Shown here one piece after another: positions 4,904 to 6,763 of a stretch of DNA of 6,763 bases. The notes under the pieces were generated by a model. That model was not told the DNA's origin, did no database searches, and saw only the letters and a list, made by a program, of their open reading frames with translations. The stretch spans positions 1 to 6,763 of the forward strand of contig CAMQPJ010000069.1 in NCBI GenBank assembly GCA_947003675.1, in the 5' to 3' direction. The first letter of the stretch is position 1, and the number at the start of each line of letters is the position of its first letter. A program made the position numbers and the translations under genes. The DNA is from an uncultured Collinsella sp. GTDB taxonomy: Bacteria > Actinomycetota > Coriobacteriia > Coriobacteriales > Coriobacteriaceae.

Positions 4904-6118
4904 ATGGCCGATAAGATCCAGTGGGCGGGCAACACGATGCCCAAGAGCGATGACAAGCACTTGGGAATCATGAGCCTCGACCACGTGAAGAAGGCCCGTG
5001 CCTTCCACCAGTCGTTCCCCCAGTACACCGTCACTCCGCTTGCCCGCCTGGACGGCCAGGCCGCGCGCCTGGGCCTGTCCAACCTGTGCGTTAAGGACGA
5101 GAGCTATCGCTTTGGCCTCAACGCTTTTAAGGTTCTGGGCGGTTCGTTTGCCATGGCCAACTACATTGCCGACGAGACCGGCAAGGACGTTGCCGAGTGC
5201 ACCTTCGATTACCTGACCTCCGATCAGCTTGCCAAGGATTTTGGCCAGGCTACCTTCTTTACCGCCACCGACGGCAACCATGGTCGCGGCGTGGCATGGG
5301 CTGCCAACAAGCTGGGCCAGAAGGCCGTCGTGCACATGCCCAAGGGTTCCACCAAGCCCCGCTTCGATAACATCGCCGCCGAGGGCGCCACGGTGACCAT
5401 CGAAGAGGTCAACTACGACGAGTGCGTGCGCATGGCCGCCGCCGAGGCCGATGCCTGCGAGCGCGGCGTCATCGTTCAGGACACCGCCTGGGAGGGCTAC
5501 GAGAAGATCCCGTCCTGGATCATGGAGGGCTACGGCACCATGGCTTCCGAGGCTGCCGAGCAGCTGCGCGAGATGGCCATCAACCGCCCGACGCATGTCT
5601 TTGTCCAGGCTGGCGTAGGCTCTCTGGCCGGCGCTGTGGTGGGCTACTTCACCAACCTGTATCCCGATAACCCGCCCACCTTCGTTGTGGTCGAGTGCGC
5701 TCCGGCCGCCTGCCTGTACAAGGGCGCTGCCGCCGGCGACGGCGATCCCCGCATTGTGGACGGCGACATGCCCTCCATCATGGCCGGCCTGTGCTGCGGC
5801 GAGCCCAACATCCTGGGCTGGGATATCCTGCGCAACCACACCACTGCTTTCGTGTCCTGCCCCGACTGGGTCACCGCTCGCGGCATGCGCACCCTGGGCG
5901 CCCCCGAGAAGGGCGACCCGCGCGTCATCTCCGGCGAGTCCGGCGCAGTGACCACCGGCCTGGTCGAGACCCTCATGCTCGATCCCGAGTACGCCGAGCT
6001 CAAGGAGCTCATCGGCCTGGACAAGACGAGCTCTGTGCTCTGCTTCTCCACGGAAGGTGACACGGACCCCGACCAGTATCGCCGCATTGTCTGGGAAGGC
6101 GAATATCCCACTTGCTAA
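4904..6118 (+). CDS. ygeX: 2,3-diaminopropionate ammonia-lyase
   Basis: A 404-residue PLP-dependent fold-type II enzyme (EC 4.3.1.15) that splits 2,3-diaminopropionate to pyruvate and two ammonia in the cytoplasm; the E. coli enzyme accepts both D and L isomers. The PLP lysine is K76 in RFGLNAFKVLGG. ATDGNHGRG (D123) and VQDTAWEGYE (D193) correspond to the two aspartates assigned catalytic roles in the E. coli enzyme. AGVGSLAG (236-243) is the glycine-rich phosphate-binding loop. Length fits the family (about 400), so it is complete. AAGGAG at 4890-4895, eight bases before the ATG, supports the start. Codon choice is strongly biased to GCC, CTG, ATC and AAG, suggesting high expression when induced. 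It is first in a likely operon with ygeY, 74 bp downstream, and probably controlled by the divergent PAS regulator. Related threonine or serine dehydratases are excluded by the motif set and length. Confidence 0.94.
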   Translation: MADKIQWAGNTMPKSDDKHLGIMSLDHVKKARAFHQSFPQYTVTPLARLDGQAARLGLSNLCVKDESYRFGLNAFKVLGGSFAMANYIADETGKDVAECTFDYLTSDQLAKDFGQATFFTATDGNHGRGVAWAANKLGQKAVVHMPKGSTKPRFDNIAAEGATVTIEEVNYDECVRMAAAEADACERGVIVQDTAWEGYEKIPSWIMEGYGTMASEAAEQLREMAINRPTHVFVQAGVGSLAGAVVGYFTNLYPDNPPTFVVVECAPAACLYKGAAAGDGDPRIVDGDMPSIMAGLCCGEPNILGWDILRNHTTAFVSCPDWVTARGMRTLGAPEKGDPRVISGESGAVTTGLVETLMLDPEYAELKELIGLDKTSSVLCFSTEGDTDPDQYRRIVWEGEYPTC

Positions 6119-6125
6119 TCGTTGG

Positions 6126-6152
6126 GGCGGAGTAAATAGGTATCGCTCCGCC
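6126..6152 (+). other. Intercistronic hairpin between ygeX and ygeY
   Basis: GGCGGAG (6126-6132) and CTCCGCC (6146-6152) form a 7-bp GC-rich stem around a 13-base loop, starting 8 bases after the ygeX stop. No T-run follows, so it does not look like an intrinsic terminator. It may block 3' exonucleases and make the ygeX part of the message more stable or abundant than ygeY (inference). Confidence 0.45.
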
Positions 6153-6192
6153 ACCTCACAGGTAGATTCCTTCGTTTGAAAGGTTATGAACA

Positions 6193-6763
6193 ATGGCTAA
6201 AGAACTCGATTTCGACGCTATCAAGGCTGCTGCTGAGTCCCACCGTGCTGATATGACTCGCTTCCTGCGCGCCATGATCTCCCATCCCTCTGAGTCTTGC
6301 GAGGAGGGTGAGGTTGTCGCTTGCATCAAGGCCGAGATGGAGAGCCTTGGCTATGACGAGGTCAAGGTCGACGGCCTGGGCAACGTCATGGGCTTCATGG
6401 GCGAGGGCGACAAGATTATCGCCATCGACTCTCACATCGACACCGTTGGCATCGGCAACATCGATAACTGGGATGCCGATCCTTATGAGGGCTACGAGAC
6501 CGACGAGATTATCTATGGCCGCGGCGGCTCCGACCAGGAGGGTGGCATGGCTTCTGCTACCTACGCTGCCAAGATGATGAAGGACATGGGCCTCATCCCC
6601 GAGGGCTACAAGATCATGGTCGTCGGCACCGTCCAGGAAGAGGACTGCGACGGCATGTGCTGGCAGTACATCTACAACAAGGACGGCATTAAGCCCGAGT
6701 TCGTCATTTCCACCGAGCCCACCGACGGCGGCATCTATCGCGGTCACCGCGGCCGCATGGAGA
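6193..6763 (+). CDS. ygeY: YgeY, M20-family metallohydrolase (5' part, cut by window end)
   Basis: The first 190 residues of a zinc-dependent M20 (ArgE/DapE/peptidase-T-like) hydrolase; the frame is open to the window edge. The metal-site motifs appear in order: [10 protein letters not shown] (H81, D83), [11 protein letters not shown] (D114, bridging), VQEED with the catalytic glutamate at 149-150, and STEPT (E175). The family is about 400 residues, so roughly half is missing. GAAAGG (6178-6183) precedes the ATG by nine bases. YgeY is often named 'putative selenium metabolism hydrolase' from its genomic neighbours, but no selenium chemistry follows from this domain. Following ygeX on the same strand is the arrangement seen in E. 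coli (ygeW-ygeX-ygeY) and many gut anaerobes. It probably hydrolyses an N-acyl or carbamoyl-type amide that feeds ygeX (inference). Family assignment is secure; the substrate is not. Confidence 0.93.
   Translation, partial: MAKELDFDAIKAAAESHRADMTRFLRAMISHPSESCEEGEVVACIKAEMESLGYDEVKVDGLGNVMGFMGEGDKIIAIDSHIDTVGIGNIDNWDADPYEGYETDEIIYGRGGSDQEGGMASATYAAKMMKDMGLIPEGYKIMVVGTVQEEDCDGMCWQYIYNKDGIKPEFVISTEPTDGGIYRGHRGRME

Noticed and set aside
4772..6193. 473-codon open frame antisense to ygeX
   Set aside because: It is a shadow produced by the strong G/C third-position bias of ygeX; its Gly/Ala/His/Val-rich translation lacks motifs, while the plus strand has every catalytic motif.
6184..6747. Minus-strand frame opposite ygeY
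   Set aside because: Shadow of ygeY, whose M20 metal-binding motifs lie in order on the plus strand.

Overview
The window looks like chromosomal DNA of a GC-rich, gut-type actinobacterium of the class Coriobacteriia, close to Collinsella. This is an inference from the G/C-biased third codon positions, the style of the proteins and the gene content; there is no rRNA or marker gene to prove it. No rRNA, tRNA, CRISPR array or insertion sequence is visible.

Layout, left to right. Bases 1-110 hold a degenerate 23-bp tandem repeat. It runs straight into a 5'-truncated gene for the C-terminal (DUF4143, nuclease-like) half of a COG1373-type AAA ATPase (to 760). Bases 761-1219 carry no convincing gene. 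They hold a possible promoter/terminator pair that could bound a small RNA, and short decayed-looking reading frames on both strands. Next is a complete DEDDh 3'-5' exonuclease (1220-1954, +). A protein I do not recognise (1822-2487, -) converges on it and overlaps it tail to tail. Upstream of that gene lies a second tandem array, with an exact 33-bp period and ending in a hairpin (2699-2791). A 332-residue acidic, Pro/Ala-rich protein with one membrane segment follows (2852-3850, -), then a PAS/HTH regulator of the YheO/DauR family (3973-4626, -).

The right third is the metabolic part. The regulator is divergent from ygeX (2,3-diaminopropionate ammonia-lyase, 4904-6118, +), and ygeX is followed by ygeY (M20-family metallohydrolase, cut by the window end). 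The 277-bp divergent gap holds two palindromes with identical arms, AACAAA-N3-TTTGTT, whose centres are 51 bp apart, plus a third inverted repeat nearer the regulator. The simplest model is a ligand-sensing PAS regulator that controls ygeX-ygeY, and possibly itself, through these sites. In gut anaerobes ygeX and ygeY homologues are associated with anaerobic purine/uric acid breakdown. Whether that cluster continues beyond the right edge cannot be seen here.

The most notable items not explained by standard annotation are the two short tandem arrays, the paired operator-like palindromes, the candidate small RNA, and the tail-to-tail overlap of the exonuclease with an unknown protein.
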